A stretch of DNA of 64,000 nt from Neofusicoccum parvum (taxonomy: Eukaryota > Ascomycota > Dothideomycetes > Botryosphaeriales > Botryosphaeriaceae), in assembly GCA_020912385.1 (NCBI GenBank), contig CP087211.1:1922001-1986000 (forward strand), given 5' to 3'. The translations under genes were made by a program, and so were the position numbers. Positions 47,398 to 59,000 of this stretch are shown piece after piece. The notes below the pieces were generated by a model. It saw only the letters and a list, made by a program, of their open reading frames with translations, was not told where the DNA came from and made no database searches. Position 1 is the first letter of the stretch. The number at the start of each line of letters is the position of its first letter.

Positions 47398-48445
47398 ATG
47401 TCGAAGCTCATTACCGTTTTTGGTGCCACCGGCAACCAGGGCGGCTCGGTCATTCAGGCCATCCTCGCCGACGCTGCTCTCTCCAAAGAGTTCAAAATCC
47501 GCGGCATCAACCGCGATGTCACGAAGCCCGCCGCCCAGGCCCTGAAGGCCAAGGGCGTCGAAATGGTCACCGTATGCTCCCCACCAATCAATCCACCTCC
47601 CCCCAAATCCTCGACTGACCCCTGCAGGCCAACATGAACGATCCCGCCTCACTCCTCGCCGCCATCAAGGGCTCCCATACCGTCTTCCTCGTCACCAACT
47701 ACTGGGAGACGGGCAAGCCGGAAGTCGAGATCGCCCAGGGCAAGAACGTCGCCGACGCGTGCAAGGAGGCCGGCGTCCAGCACCTCCTCTTCTCGTCCCT
47801 GCTGCACGTGACCAACGAGACCGGCGGCCGCCTGAAGAACGTCCCGCACTTTGACGGAAAGGCCGAGATCGAGGCGTACGTCAAGGACATTGGCGTTCCG
47901 GCCACCTTCGTCTTGCCCGGCTACTACATGACCAACTACACGGCTTTGGGCATGATCAGGAAGGGTGAGGATGGCGTGTACGCGCTTGCCTATCCGGTGG
48001 GAGAGGGAGCGAAGTTCCCGTTGGCGGACGTTGCTGAGGACATGGGTGAGTCTGCCAGATCCGGGATCGTGGATTTCCGTTGGGACCATTGCTGATTCTC
48101 TTCTCAGGCAAGTACGTTGTCGCGGCTATGAAGCAGCGCGAAAAGCTCCTGGGTGCTCAGGTCCTTGTCGCCGAGGATTACTACACCCCGACCCGCATCC
48201 TCAAGGAGTTTGAGGAAGTGACGGGAAAGAAGACTCAGTATGTGCAGGTCGATTCAGAGACCTACAAGAGCTTCCTCCCCGGGCCGATGGCTCAGGAGAT
48301 GCTCGAGAACCATTTGTTCGTCGAGGAGCCGGGATACTATGCTGGAAAGGACCTGAAGGAGAGCCTTGATCTGTTGGCCTCGGCGGGCTTGAAGCCGACC
48401 AGCTGGAAGGACTTCTTGATGAAGAACAAGGAGGCTTTTGTGTGA
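47398..48445 (+). CDS. NmrA-like NAD(P)-binding protein, three exons
   Basis: The model joins 47398-47571, 47628-48045 and 48108-48445 (309 residues); both introns are GT-AG. The N-terminus is a Rossmann fold, LITVFGATGNQGGSVIQAI (GxxGxxG), then MNDPASLLAAIKGSHTVFLV, VADACKEAGVQHLLFSSLL and ATFVLPGYYMTNY. NmrA in Aspergillus senses NAD(P) and represses the GATA factor AreA in nitrogen control, but most members of this atypical short-chain dehydrogenase family are paralogues of unknown role. Length agrees with the family (~300-350). The ATG lies 37 bases after the 26-nt repeat array. No catalytic Tyr-Lys pair is clear, as is usual in NmrA-like proteins. Confidence 0.92.
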
Positions 48446-49083
48446 GATGGGATATCATCGGTGATGACGCGTTGAGCTTGGCCTAACAGGCTATCACTCT
48501 TTTGCCTGTAGCTTACCTTCTTTTGAAATGGGTGTAGCCCAGCCTGAATACAAAATAACTATAAAAATTTCCATGCGAAATCACTTGTCTTTTCAGTTAT
48601 ACTTATATTTTAGCTATCTTGAAATTGTTAACGTGTGTGGATCCAGGATGGCAAAGCCTATGCTACGAATATACGTTATCTTCTCGAAAGTATAATTGGG
48701 TGGCTTAAAAAACATTACAAATAGGTAGGTCAACTGTGCTAAGTCTCAATTAACTGCAATAGATTTGATGGATTCCTTAAGTGTCACTACAAAGCTCTAG
48801 AACATGACCCTTTCGTACTATAATCTTAATAAGCTTAGCCTATGTTACACGATGCTAGCAGTGCGCATGCATCCAGGTAGTGCTGATTGAAAGGTGGGTT
48901 GGATGCCTAAGAGCGGCGAGGTGATGCCCTCGGCCGTGCTCGCCAAGAATACCGGGCGGGTGATAAGCGCGCTTACTTATCGCCTGCAAAAGACAAAACC
49001 TGGAAGTGTCGAACGTGTTCTTTCTTTCTCATCCGTACAGCCGCTTCACATTTGTTGCGATCTCGCTAGCAACACCGTTCCAA
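48446..49083. other. AT-rich intergenic DNA before the PIF1-like gene
   Basis: About 640 bp, strongly AT-rich between 48,540 and 48,850. The PIF1 reading frame is open upstream of the ATG at 49084 at least to a GTG at 49006. No terminal repeat or other element can be delimited. Confidence 0.5.
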
Positions 49084-50898
49084 ATGAGGCCAGAAATCTT
49101 GAGTCCTCTCTACGTACTACGTAAGAGAGGTATTGTCAGCCCTATCGGTGTTTTCTGCATACACCCTGACGCCAACCACGTCACGACGCGTTCACCTACG
49201 CGTCTGTTTTCCAACGTAGCAGCATCCACGCCGCTATCCTTATCCCGTCAGCCTGCAGCGTCAACAAGCCACAACAACGCTGTAGATCGGCACGCAAGCT
49301 CGCTGACGTCCCGCCAGACAGCACACGAGCCATGCCAGCCCTCTCTTCGACAACTCTCTACCACGAGCAGTTTGGCGAAGAAGTCCAGCCGGCGAGAACA
49401 TAAAGCAAAGCAGAGGCAGCTTGAAACTACAAACAAATCCGGATGCCAAGCGAAAGCCCTGTGCCTCAGCGACGGCTTGAGCGACGAGCAGCGGCTTGTG
49501 CTCGATCTAGTGCTGAATCAGGGAAAGAGCGTCTTTTTTACAGGTCCAGCAGGCACTGGCAAGTCGTTGCTTCTGAGAAGGATCATCGAAGGCCTGATGA
49601 TGAAGTACCTTTACGACGATAGCCGCTGCGTCGCTGTTACTGCCTCTACCGGCTTTGCAGCATTCCACATCGGCGGCACAACCCTTCATCGCTTTGCTGG
49701 TATCGGCCTTGGTAAAGCGCCTACCACAAAGCTCATTTCGGACATCTTGAAGGACGAGTTCAAGCGAGCCCGCTGGGCACTTGTCAAAGTCCTCATCATC
49801 GACGAGATCTCCATGATTGACTCCACCCTTTTTGATAAGCTCGACGTAATCGCGCGCGCAGTGCGGGAGATTGACTTGCCACTTGGAGGAATCCAGATCG
49901 TCGTCACTGGGGACTTCTTCCAGCTCCCTCCCGTGTTACAGGGGCCGGATGACGGTAGCCCGAGATTCTGTTTTGAGGCCAAAGCGTGGAAGACCACCAT
50001 ACAACACACCGTCGGCTTGACTCAGATCTACAGGCAGAAGGATCCTGTATTCGCTGAAATGCTAAATGAGATCCGGGAGGGCCTCCTCTCACCAGCCACC
50101 ATCAGCACCTTCAGAAGATTGCGCAGGCCTCTAAAGCCACCGGTCGACAGTGGCCCAGAAGCTGCTCAACTCTTTCCTCTACGCCGTGAAGTGGACCGGG
50201 CCAACACGCAGCGGATACAAAAAATCAAGAACGTAGTGCATACGTATGTCGCTAAAGATAACGGGATGATCACCGATGTAGATACCCGCAGGAAGCTCCT
50301 GTCTGACTGCCCAGCGCCTCAGATCCTCCAACTCAAGGAAACCGCCCAAGTCATGCTTATTAAGAATATCGACACGACCCTCGTCAATGGTTCCCTGGGT
50401 TCCATCATTGGGTTTGCAAATAAATACACGTACCTCTATAGTCGATGGGACGAGGAAGACAAGCAATGGCATCCTACTATTGCACAACCATCTAACCTGG
50501 AATGCATGCCGGAGGAACGCCTACCGTCTTTTCCGGTTGTGCGATTTCAACTTCCTAACGGCAACACGCGAACTTGGCTGTGTGCACCTGAGGAGTGGTC
50601 TGTCGAGCGATGGGTGCCTGATCCGTGGACAGATGACGGCTGGGCCGTTGAGAAGCTAGCAACCCGCACCCAGGTCCCTCTCATTCTCGCATGGGCGCTT
50701 AGTATCCATAAGTCACAAGGCCAGACGCTAGAACTTGTAAAGGTAGATCTGGACCGTGTGTTCGAGAAGGGCCAGGCGTATGTTGCATTATCGCGTGCAA
50801 GAAGCATAGATGGTCTACAAGTACTCAACTTCGATCCAAACAAGGTTACTGCGCATCCGAAGGTAAAAGCGTTCTACGCGAATTTATCGAGTAGATAA
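49084..50898 (+). CDS. PIF1-like ATP-dependent DNA helicase, intronless
   Basis: 604 residues from the ATG at 49084. Motifs in order: VFFTGPAGTGKS (Walker A, residues about 154-161), AVTASTGFAAFHIGGTTLH (motif Ia), LIIDEISMID (Walker B, Asp240-Glu241), VVTGDFFQLPPV (motif III), LTQIYRQKD (motif IV), QVMLIKNIDTTLVNGSLG, SIHKSQGQTLE (motif V, His542) and AYVALSRARSIDGLQVL (motif VI). All superfamily-1B helicase motifs seem intact. The N-terminal ~120 residues are basic and Ser-rich, as in mitochondrial targeting sequences. PIF1 enzymes unwind G-quadruplexes and RNA-DNA hybrids and act at telomeres and mtDNA. The gene lacks introns and sits in AT-rich DNA, which sets it apart from its neighbours. 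Could be an extra paralogue rather than the housekeeping copy. Confidence 0.9.
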   Translation: MRPEILSPLYVLRKRGIVSPIGVFCIHPDANHVTTRSPTRLFSNVAASTPLSLSRQPAASTSHNNAVDRHASSLTSRQTAHEPCQPSLRQLSTTSSLAKKSSRREHKAKQRQLETTNKSGCQAKALCLSDGLSDEQRLVLDLVLNQGKSVFFTGPAGTGKSLLLRRIIEGLMMKYLYDDSRCVAVTASTGFAAFHIGGTTLHRFAGIGLGKAPTTKLISDILKDEFKRARWALVKVLIIDEISMIDSTLFDKLDVIARAVREIDLPLGGIQIVVTGDFFQLPPVLQGPDDGSPRFCFEAKAWKTTIQHTVGLTQIYRQKDPVFAEMLNEIREGLLSPATISTFRRLRRPLKPPVDSGPEAAQLFPLRREVDRANTQRIQKIKNVVHTYVAKDNGMITDVDTRRKLLSDCPAPQILQLKETAQVMLIKNIDTTLVNGSLGSIIGFANKYTYLYSRWDEEDKQWHPTIAQPSNLECMPEERLPSFPVVRFQLPNGNTRTWLCAPEEWSVERWVPDPWTDDGWAVEKLATRTQVPLILAWALSIHKSQGQTLELVKVDLDRVFEKGQAYVALSRARSIDGLQVLNFDPNKVTAHPKVKAFYANLSSR

Positions 50899-52093
50899 GA
50901 TATTGACCGGTATACCGGTACGCATACCTTACTACCTTGGCCTATAAGGCTTTCTCTGCTACCTTTAGATAGTGTTGACTTTTGGGGGGCCTTGGGCACC
51001 CTGGTTGAGATGAGAGTGGAAAAGTCGTTCGTTAGAAGATGGAACTCTTGGTCCGAAGAGGGTGAGGTCAGATGAGAAAGAATTGATTTCTGCCTGTCCT
51101 TCATACTGAAGGAGAATGTGTTTGCTTTAAAACAGGAGACTGAACTAGTATAACCGAGGAATTGTAAGTAATAAGTGAAGTTGAATTGCTCGCTCCTGTA
51201 GCAGGCTCACCAAATCTACCCGATGTCTCTGTTTATGCACAGTATTAGTTTTGCAAAAGGTGATGGCGAGCTCAGACCAGCCAGTGCCAAGCTTTTATCA
51301 AGACTTTAGAATTAGGATCACTGCGTGGCTTACAATGGATGAAGCCTACTGTTGATCAGGAGATCATCAGATGACAAACACACAATAACAGATTAGCCAG
51401 GCGCCCAGAAACATTTTGAGAATCGAATAGGCTCAGTGCAATACACGTCAGTAGCACCAATAAAACTCTGTCATCTTTTCATAGATATTTTGCTGCCGGT
51501 CGACAGCCCAAAAGATCTTCATCGGGTTGTAGACATCTGCCGTAAAAGACAAAGCAAATTAGAGGTAATGATACCCGGCGGTGAGTGCCAAAACGACCTC
51601 GACACGGGCTCAGGCAGGCCAAAGAGCGCTCGGTAGCACCTTATTATCATCAATACCTGCCGTATCCAATAGATACGGGTGAGTAACATCATTCATGCAT
51701 AACAGCTTCCGAAAAAGGATTGTCCGCTACGCCTATCGGATATCATTCTCCTCGCCTCGCCCGCATCTGCTAACCCTGAAAAGCTTGAGACGAGATGCAA
51801 GTAAAATCGGATATAGCCTAAGCACACGTAAGGTGATTTTCTCGGCACTATAATTCAAATGCTCAATCGCGGATTGGCTATCCAAACCCTCGGTCGCATT
51901 GAGTCAGTTGCACAAGCTTCAGCTCTCCCGCCTTTCCCGCTCACAAAACGTGTCTAGACACCTGGACCATAGCCTGAGAATGAGTATATATCGATGCCCT
52001 CCGCATCTGGTTTGGAAGATCCGCTTGGTGCAAAAAGGTCTGCGTTTGAGGAAGATCTCGAAAGTGTTGCAGCCACATTCCATTTGCTTCAAT
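50899..52093. other. AT-rich gene-poor DNA between the helicase and rhodopsin-domain genes
   Basis: 1.2 kb. A perfect 14-bp palindrome (ACCGGTATACCGGT) lies at 50906-50919, eight bases after the helicase stop. Otherwise many stops in all frames and no delimitable repeats. Confidence 0.5.
50906..50919. repeat. Perfect 14-bp palindrome ACCGGTATACCGGT
   Basis: Reads identically on both strands; a likely chance or protein-binding site. Located immediately downstream of the PIF1-like stop codon. Confidence 0.6.
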
Positions 52094-53417
52094 ATGGGGC
52101 TAGAAAATAGGCCTTTCGTTCGTATTTAGCCGCCTCTACTTCAGCGCCATTAGTAACACTGTCTCAGTTTCTGCCGGTAATATGGATGGAATACGGTATC
52201 GGCTCACTATTTGTCATCCTGCGATTCTTTGTCCGACTACGAACCGTCGGATTCAGAGGACTACAGGGCGATGATTTCTTCGCGTTTTTATCCGAGGTGC
52301 TCTTCACAGTCAACATGATTGTCATGCATTGCGCCTGTAAGTTTTCTGTCCAGCCTGCAAGCTTCACCACTGACAGCAGACTTTCTCGGGCAGACCTCTG
52401 GGGCACAAACGCGGAATTCACAGAAGACGAACTCCGACAAATGACGAGCGAGGAGCTGCGTACAATTTCAAGAGGCTCCAAAATCACCTCCATTGGGTGG
52501 TATACTTACCCCATGATGATCTGGTCAATGAAGTTCGTCATGGTCTTCTTCTACAAAAGGCTCACAAAGGGGCTCTGTGCAGAACGTCTCATCAAATGGC
52601 TCGCCGCCCTGTGCGTTCTGACCTACATCGGCGTCTTCTTGACCGTCACCGTCAGCTGCCTTCCATACCACCGAAACTGGCAAGCCTACCCCAACCCCGG
52701 ACCAGCGTGCGCCGGGCACCTGCAAAACATCGTCACGACCTCGGTGTGCAACATCGTGTAAGCCCCCCGAACGTCAAAACACCCAAAAACACCGCAACAC
52801 TAACACCCAGCCTCCCCCTCCCAGAACAGACATCGCGGTACGCCCCCCTCCCCCGCCCCGCCCCACCCCCGCAAAACTAACCCCCGCAGCTCCTCTGCAT
52901 CCCGATCCCCCTGCTCTGGAAGCTCCGCGTGCCGCTGCGCCAGAAGCTCACCACCGCCATCTTCCTCTGCAGCGGCGCCTTCGTCGTCGCGGCCGCCAGC
53001 GTGCGGCTCGCCCTCACCTACAGCGCGAACCCGTCGACCGTGACCATGAACCTGTGGGGCACGCTCGAGACCGCGTCCGCCACCGTCGCCGTCAACACCA
53101 CCGTGCTGCGCCCGCTGTTCACGCGGCGCTTCTGGGGCCGCGGCGGGGCGAAGGTGCTGGAGAGCGGTGGGACGACGACGGCGGCGGCGACGACGGGTGG
53201 TAGCGCGACGCTGTGGGAGAGCGAGAAGGGGACTTTTGCTGGGACGACGGTTGTCGAGACGGAGGTGGGGAGGGAGGAGGATGGGGCGCCGCTGCCGATG
53301 GTCGGGGTGGAGGCGGACGATGAGATCTTCGGCGCGAGCGGGTCCCGTGATCGGGGCCCGAGGGATGGGCTGAGGGGGCCGAGGGCGGGGGAGCGGGGTG
53401 GTGGGAAGATGGTTTGA
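52094..53417 (+). CDS. Rhodopsin-domain integral membrane protein (PTH11-like group), five exons with a 13-nt micro-exon
   Basis: The model joins 52094-52117, 52168-52336, 52394-52757, 52825-52837 and 52890-53417 (365 residues), all GT-AG and phase-consistent. The seven-helix fungal rhodopsin domain (PF20684-type) is seen in WMEYGIGSLFVILRFFVRLR, LQGDDFFAF, YTYPMMIWSMKFVMVFFYKR, LTYIGVFLTVTVSCLPYHRNW and CNIV-TDIALLCIPIPLLWKL, followed by FLCSGAFVVAAASVRLAL. The middle part TDIA is encoded by the 13-nt exon 52825-52837, which restores the family motif exactly. The C-terminal tail is disordered and Gly/Thr-rich. Proteins of this family are presumed receptor-like; some (PTH11) sense surfaces, most are unstudied. 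The first exon (MGLENRPF) is short and less certain. Confidence 0.82.
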
Positions 53418-54623
53418 GAGTGGGGTTGGAGGGTGGAGGACTGGGCTTTTGATTGCGGGATTGCAGCTGATGTGCACGCGTGCCCATCACGATGACTGCG
53501 GAGACGAAAGGGGTTGTTGAGAGATGATGGTCGGTGATGGTGAGCACTAGATATGCATATATGGATTTCGCCGTAACTCTAAATCCTTTCGCTCAGCTGT
53601 GCGTTGTTTCCGACGCGTAGGCTTGTGTGGATCTTCAGTGGCGCCATTAATAGTCTTTCCCAATCTAGCACCGACAGCTGATACGACAAGAACGGGTTAC
53701 TGCACTTTCTCAAGCCAATCTGCTCCATTTGACTAAATTCTCCTCGTCTTATCACATCTCTTGCCGATGCTTAACATATCAAGAAGCTACATACGTAGGA
53801 ATGAGCAAATTTTTTCCACTTTCTGGCCGAGGTGCAGATGGTATACATCCGTGTTTACCGCTGAGGAAGAAGGATTGCCGTCCTCTACCGTGGCAATTAT
53901 ACTCTATGCTTAAGATTAGTGCCTTAGGCTATACAAAGTAGCACTCAGCTTTTCTACCGAAAGTGAAAGCCACCACAAAACTTAAGCTAATCTGCCTAAG
54001 ACTTAACGTTTAAGCTGTGGTCCATGTTAAAACTACTACACACATATAGTACCCTTCACTCCAACCACGACTGTTGATGTTTCAATTACTGGAAGTTATA
54101 GCGATGGAAGCTCAAAAGTCTGTAAATTGCCGTCCTAGTTAATAATGGTCATTTTGCTATGAATCTTCAGGAATTGAAGTCGTAATTGGTCGGCTAAACA
54201 TTTTCGCTGCCTAATTTTGTTGGCGAACAATGAGTTTCATATTCTCCAACCTTAACTATTTGTAAGGGCATGGACCAGGAAGACCCATGGAAATGAATCT
54301 CGCACGGCCTGTCAATGACAAACTACCTTTCCGTGTCTCGGTTCTCGCTCAGCGCAAATTCAAAACTCAGGACATGCGACCTTCCAAGTTCAAAGCAGCA
54401 ATCAATCTCGAAAACATCATCGGAAGTTGACAGGTGAAAATTTGAGCAAATTCTTCAAGTGGTATCTAGAACATCTGATAGTGGTACATGTGCTGCTGTG
54501 AACTCTTATCTTTTGAAGAGCACTAGACGTGACTTATTCTCAGTCATCAACATTACGCACAGCCGTAAGAAAACAGGAAATGCCGCTTAATATAACCAGC
54601 AAACAGTCCGAGAACTCACCACC
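53418..54623. other. AT-rich spacer between two convergent rhodopsin-domain genes
   Basis: 1.2 kb. 53,900-54,500 is clearly AT-rich and open-frame poor, with no recognisable element. It contains the 3' ends of both genes. Confidence 0.5.
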
Positions 54624-56029
54624 TCAACTCCGGTCAAGGTACAATATCGGACTCGCATCACTCCTCTCCCCCGCGTGCGAACTCCCCGTCTGCACGCTCC
54701 CAGTCCTCACGCTCTCCGTCCCCATCGCATCAAACTCACTCCCCACCTCGCCCCCCCTCACCCTCACCCTCTCCTTCCTCGGCTCCATCAGCTCCACCCC
54801 CACCACCTTCTCCTCCTCATCCACCCCCGCCGCGAACCCAGCCTCACTCCCCCTCCCCCCACCCGCCCCCGACGTCAACGTGCTGAACACGCCGCCGCTG
54901 TACCTCCTCCCGGGATACCCTCTCCTCCGCTGGTGGCCGGGCCACCTCCGGCCGGCCGACGAGTCGGTCTGGGCGGGCGACGGGTCCTTCCCGGCGGCGC
55001 CGCCGCGGGTGGAGAGGTGCAGGCCGAGGCTGCGCAGCACGAGGGTCAGCACGGGGCTGAGCGACGGCAGGCAGGCGCACAGGATGCACACGTGGATCTC
55101 AATGGCGGACCACAGCGCGGCCAGCGCGTTGGCCGAGCTGACGTCCGGGCCGGCGCGGTCGAGGCGGTAGAGCGTCCACAGGCGGATGATGGACACGACG
55201 CAGCCGCTGCGGGAGTTAGCTGTTGTTGTTTTTCAGAGCAGAGGTTGGCGGGCGGGCTACGTACAAGCCGCCGATGGAGAAGAGGAGCATCACGCCGACC
55301 TTCTTGGTGCGCGACACGTTGAGCGAGACCAGCGCCGGGATGGGCACGAGGATGATGGCGAAGTCGGTGATGATGTTCAGGCTGGCGGCGACGTAGTAGT
55401 ACACGGTGTAGTTGATGCAGAAGCCCGGGACGGCGGGGTCCCAGTACTTGGCCGGCGGGTTGCACGACAGGATGCCGACGATGACGCTCTGGAAGGTGTA
55501 GGCGCCGACGAAGGCGATGCACACCCACACGGCCTGCACCGTCCGCCGCGCCACGAAGATGCGCAGGTACTGCGCGAGGATGGACAGCTTCGAGAGGCCC
55601 AGCGAGAGCACGTAGATCCAGGTCGACACCCAGAGCCTGGCGGGTCACGGTCAGCGTGCGGTGGTGGTTGGGGGCCGGGGCGCCGGCTTGCCATTGGACC
55701 TGGACCATGAGGTCTGGGAGAGGGATGTCCGAGACATGTCGTCCCATGCCGTGTTTTGATTCTGCAGGCGGTCCCGTTTAGCTCATGCGCTGCGCCGTGA
55801 GATCATGAGGACTGAATCAGAGACGGTGGCCGAAAGACTCACCGAAGTGCAGTGCGATGGTGAGCGGTATCGCCACCAGGAACGACAGCGTCACCAGCGC
55901 GTCGTCCCAGCCCAGGCTACGGACGACGCGGTAGCGAGTGTAGAGCTTGAGGACCAGGAAGAACAGCGAAAAGGCCGTGAGGATGTACGACGCCGTCACA
56001 ACCCGCTGGGCAGCGGCAGTGTACCTCAT
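54624..56029 (-). CDS. Rhodopsin-domain integral membrane protein, four exons including a GC-AG intron
   Basis: Minus-strand exons are 56029-55843, 55761-55692, 55636-55265 and 55206-54624 (403 residues). Motifs of the fungal rhodopsin domain: VVTASYILTAFSLFFLVLKL, LGWDDALVTLSFLVAIPL, HGMGRHVSDIP, WVSTWIYVLSLGLSKLSILA, LSCNPPAKYWDPAVPG, ITDFAIILVPIPALVSL and LLFSIGGFGCVVSIIRL. A tail rich in Gly/Ser follows. The second intron (55637-55691) only keeps the frame with a GC donor (GCAAGC), which is the normal context for the rare GC-AG introns. The gene is convergent with, and of the same family as, the preceding one, but the two proteins are quite different in sequence, so they are not a recent tandem copy. 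Confidence 0.82.
55637..55691 (-). other. GC-AG intron inferred in the rhodopsin-domain gene
   Basis: Minus-strand donor GCAAGC at 55691, acceptor CCAG ending at 55637; 55 nt. Neither nearby GT donor keeps the phase into the conserved LWVSTWIYVL segment. Confidence 0.6.
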
Positions 56030-59000
56030 GGTGCGCAGCGGCGGGAGGAGAGACGTCAGGAAGAGAGAGTCAGTCAGGGAGATGCATGCTTAACAGCGGC
56101 GGCGTGAGCGGATGGCGTCAATGGTCGTTGGGCGCCGCGACTGCAGCTCAGTTGGGCCGGCGAGGCGCACGCGAAACAACGGGACCCTGAGGGCGGCCGC
56201 GCGCGAGCTGAGCCAGATTCCGGATGCGGCTTACGGAGGCTCGCAGGGAAGCGGCCGTGGTGGATGGCAGGTGCCGGGGCATGCAGGGCCCCGGCGGCGA
56301 GAGTTCGTCCTGCGCATCTCGCGACGGTGATTCGTTTGCGCGCCTGCACGCCTGCTCGTGCGACGGGGCGTGCGTGGGCGCGACGGGGGGTGCAAAGTTA
56401 AGAAGACGAACTGCTGCAAGTCCATGCAGACGACCTGTAATATCTGGGCTGCGCATGTGGTAGCGGGAGGCTTTGGAGATCGTCGGCACAGGGGCCGCGC
56501 GCCGGCGATGGGCTGATTCTGCGCCTCAAGCTTCGCGAAGGCCGGCCTGTGTTCGCGGCCGGGGCTGCGATTGGCCGGCGGCGGGGCTGCGGCAGGGGCG
56601 GAACAGCATCCGGCGGATCTGAGGGATGCTGCAAGGGCGCTGGCATGGTGCGAGGAGCTCCCCAATCGCAGCCGCAGGGGAACGCGGCTGCCTCGCGCGC
56701 CTCGAATCCTGCCGATGGAGGATCCAGGTGCGCAATAGATCGACCCGCCGCACGCGGGCCAGAATCCGCATCGAGACAAGCCTGGCCGTCGGATCCCGTG
56801 TCCCTGCCTTCGCAACGGTCTTGCATGAACATGTCTCTGTCAGATCCGGGGTTTTCGGCGAGCCATGTGCAGCTGCAAGATCGATGCTGCGTTCCGGGTA
56901 GCTGCCTTTGCTCCTTCGTTTGCGGCCTCCCGAATGCATTACCAGGCTGGATGGATTGCCTTGTATATCTCTGCCAATTCACACGACAAAGATTGCAGGC
57001 TCTTTCACTCTCGGGCTCCACTCTCGCACCCTTGATGCGGGAGCCCTCCGCGGAGCCTACGGCCGTCCCTCCGCAATGCGCTACTTCAATCTGACACATG
57101 GATGGAGTTTCGGCGATCTTGACTGCAGCGGAAGAACACTCATACTGCACACACAGCTACAAGACATGATAGTCGCCCGTTCCTGCCATCTTCGTTCTCC
57201 TACGTCTATCATTCCCTTTCTCTCAAAGATTTTCCGCGCCTGCATCGGCCCACAATGACATACCCGCTGTTGAAGATCTCGTCCGGGGTATGATCCAACC
57301 GGTCCAGGCCCTTGCCATGACTCGGTGTCAGTGAGGTTCTTGCCGCATCTTTCCCTTCGTGGCAATCTGGGAGGAAGACAGCTCGTGCTCTGTCACATTT
57401 TGCAGACACTCATGCGTATGACACGGACTAACGACAACGGTGTTAAGTTAGTGAGACGTGCGGCCCGAACAACGTTCGCATGGATCGACGACGATCTGCT
57501 TCACGCAACCCGTACCGTGTCTTGGCACCTGCCGTTCTGGAAAAATGACAGCTGGCTGCAAGAACTACGGCAGGCCGTGCAGATCGCGATGAATCTCTTG
57601 TCCCTTGCCTCTAATATGTCGACGTCATTGGCAGCAGCTGAAAAGATCTGGGCGCTCAAGTCAAGAACAGCGCACATGGCTTCGTATTGATCGGACTGCG
57701 CCTCGATGTGACAAGCGTTCATATTCCGTCTATTTTGTTGCGAAATATTACAACAGCTTTACGCATAGACAGTCTCATAATATCCTTTGCCCGTTTGCCG
57801 TGAGTGCGGCACGGAATGTCCTGTTGGAAGACGCGGGTCTATTAAATCCCCCATCACCTGCTAATCTTAGAATATTGCAGGTACTTATATTTCTACGGGG
57901 ATGTGCAACCACAGCGTGAATGACCAAGTACACCAATTACCTGAGAATATTTACAAGCAAGCTTAAATTTGGGTGCGCAATTTTTGGGGGAACACTTGCG
58001 AATTACTCCTCGATGGGCAAGTTCGAAACGAATATTCTTCTCATCAAAAAACCCTGCCTACGCTCTGCGCAGTCGAAAGTGAAGACATCTTTTACCATAA
58101 GAAAGCAAGTGAAATTTGCTCAGCCGAAGACAACAAAAAGTGGACCACACTCAACAAAGGCTTATAACCTACGCTTCACCATTCCACTTTTGAACGCAGC
58201 AAAGACTCGGTCTTGCCTTGGACTTCTTGATAATACCGTGAAGAGGCAAAAATACGCACTCTTCATACCGAAACAGGATCTGACACGAACGATGCCTTCA
58301 AACAACTCGTGCTTTTTGCCTCCACGGACATCTTTATCATAATCTTCAGGCGAACAGTGCTCGTTCTCAAGACACACAGACTCAAAATGGCTTACACCCT
58401 GTCCTCAAGCTTACTGCGACTGCACGAAAATCCGTGGATATCGAACATCATTTCTGTTGTCATGTCCAGCCAGCCATCTTGTACCCATGCGCTCTCTTAG
58501 CAGTGTAACGGTTCGGCCATTTTTATTTCTGACATCTTTATTCGCCCATGGTTTAACGGACACCGGAATTCAGAACTTTTCTACTTTGGTATTCTCCCTA
58601 TCACACTCTAGTTCTGGACCTTGATTGAGTGATTACGGGAAGATTTCAAGCCTTTCGACACCAATAGTAGGTCTAACCCTCAGTCAGTCCATGAATTCGT
58701 GAAGTGGGCTGAGGATGAGATCTACCACAATGCAGGTGGTTTCTCAAAGTACGTTGACGTCGCTCAGAAATGTCTGAATTGCGGCCTGCATACTTGATAC
58801 ACGAATATTCATGATGAGTATTTGCAAAAGACTGTGCATGAAAAATTGGCATGGCTTCTGGAAGAGGACTATGAAACGTTTGGTGGAGGAGGCTGCAAAG
58901 GTGCATGGAACGTCTAAAGAGCCAGGATGCTGGAAAATTGGGGACGAACAGGAGATATAGAAGCATATACGATTGTCAGGTTTCGAGCAGAATACCTTTT

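Noticed and set aside
45090..48445. Secondary-metabolite cluster around the beta-propeller and NmrA-like genes
   Set aside because: No core synthase, P450 or transporter in the region; such genes alone do not define a cluster.
57920..58342. 140-codon plus-strand frame in the AT-rich region
   Set aside because: Lys/Asn/Thr-rich composition follows base composition; no domain.
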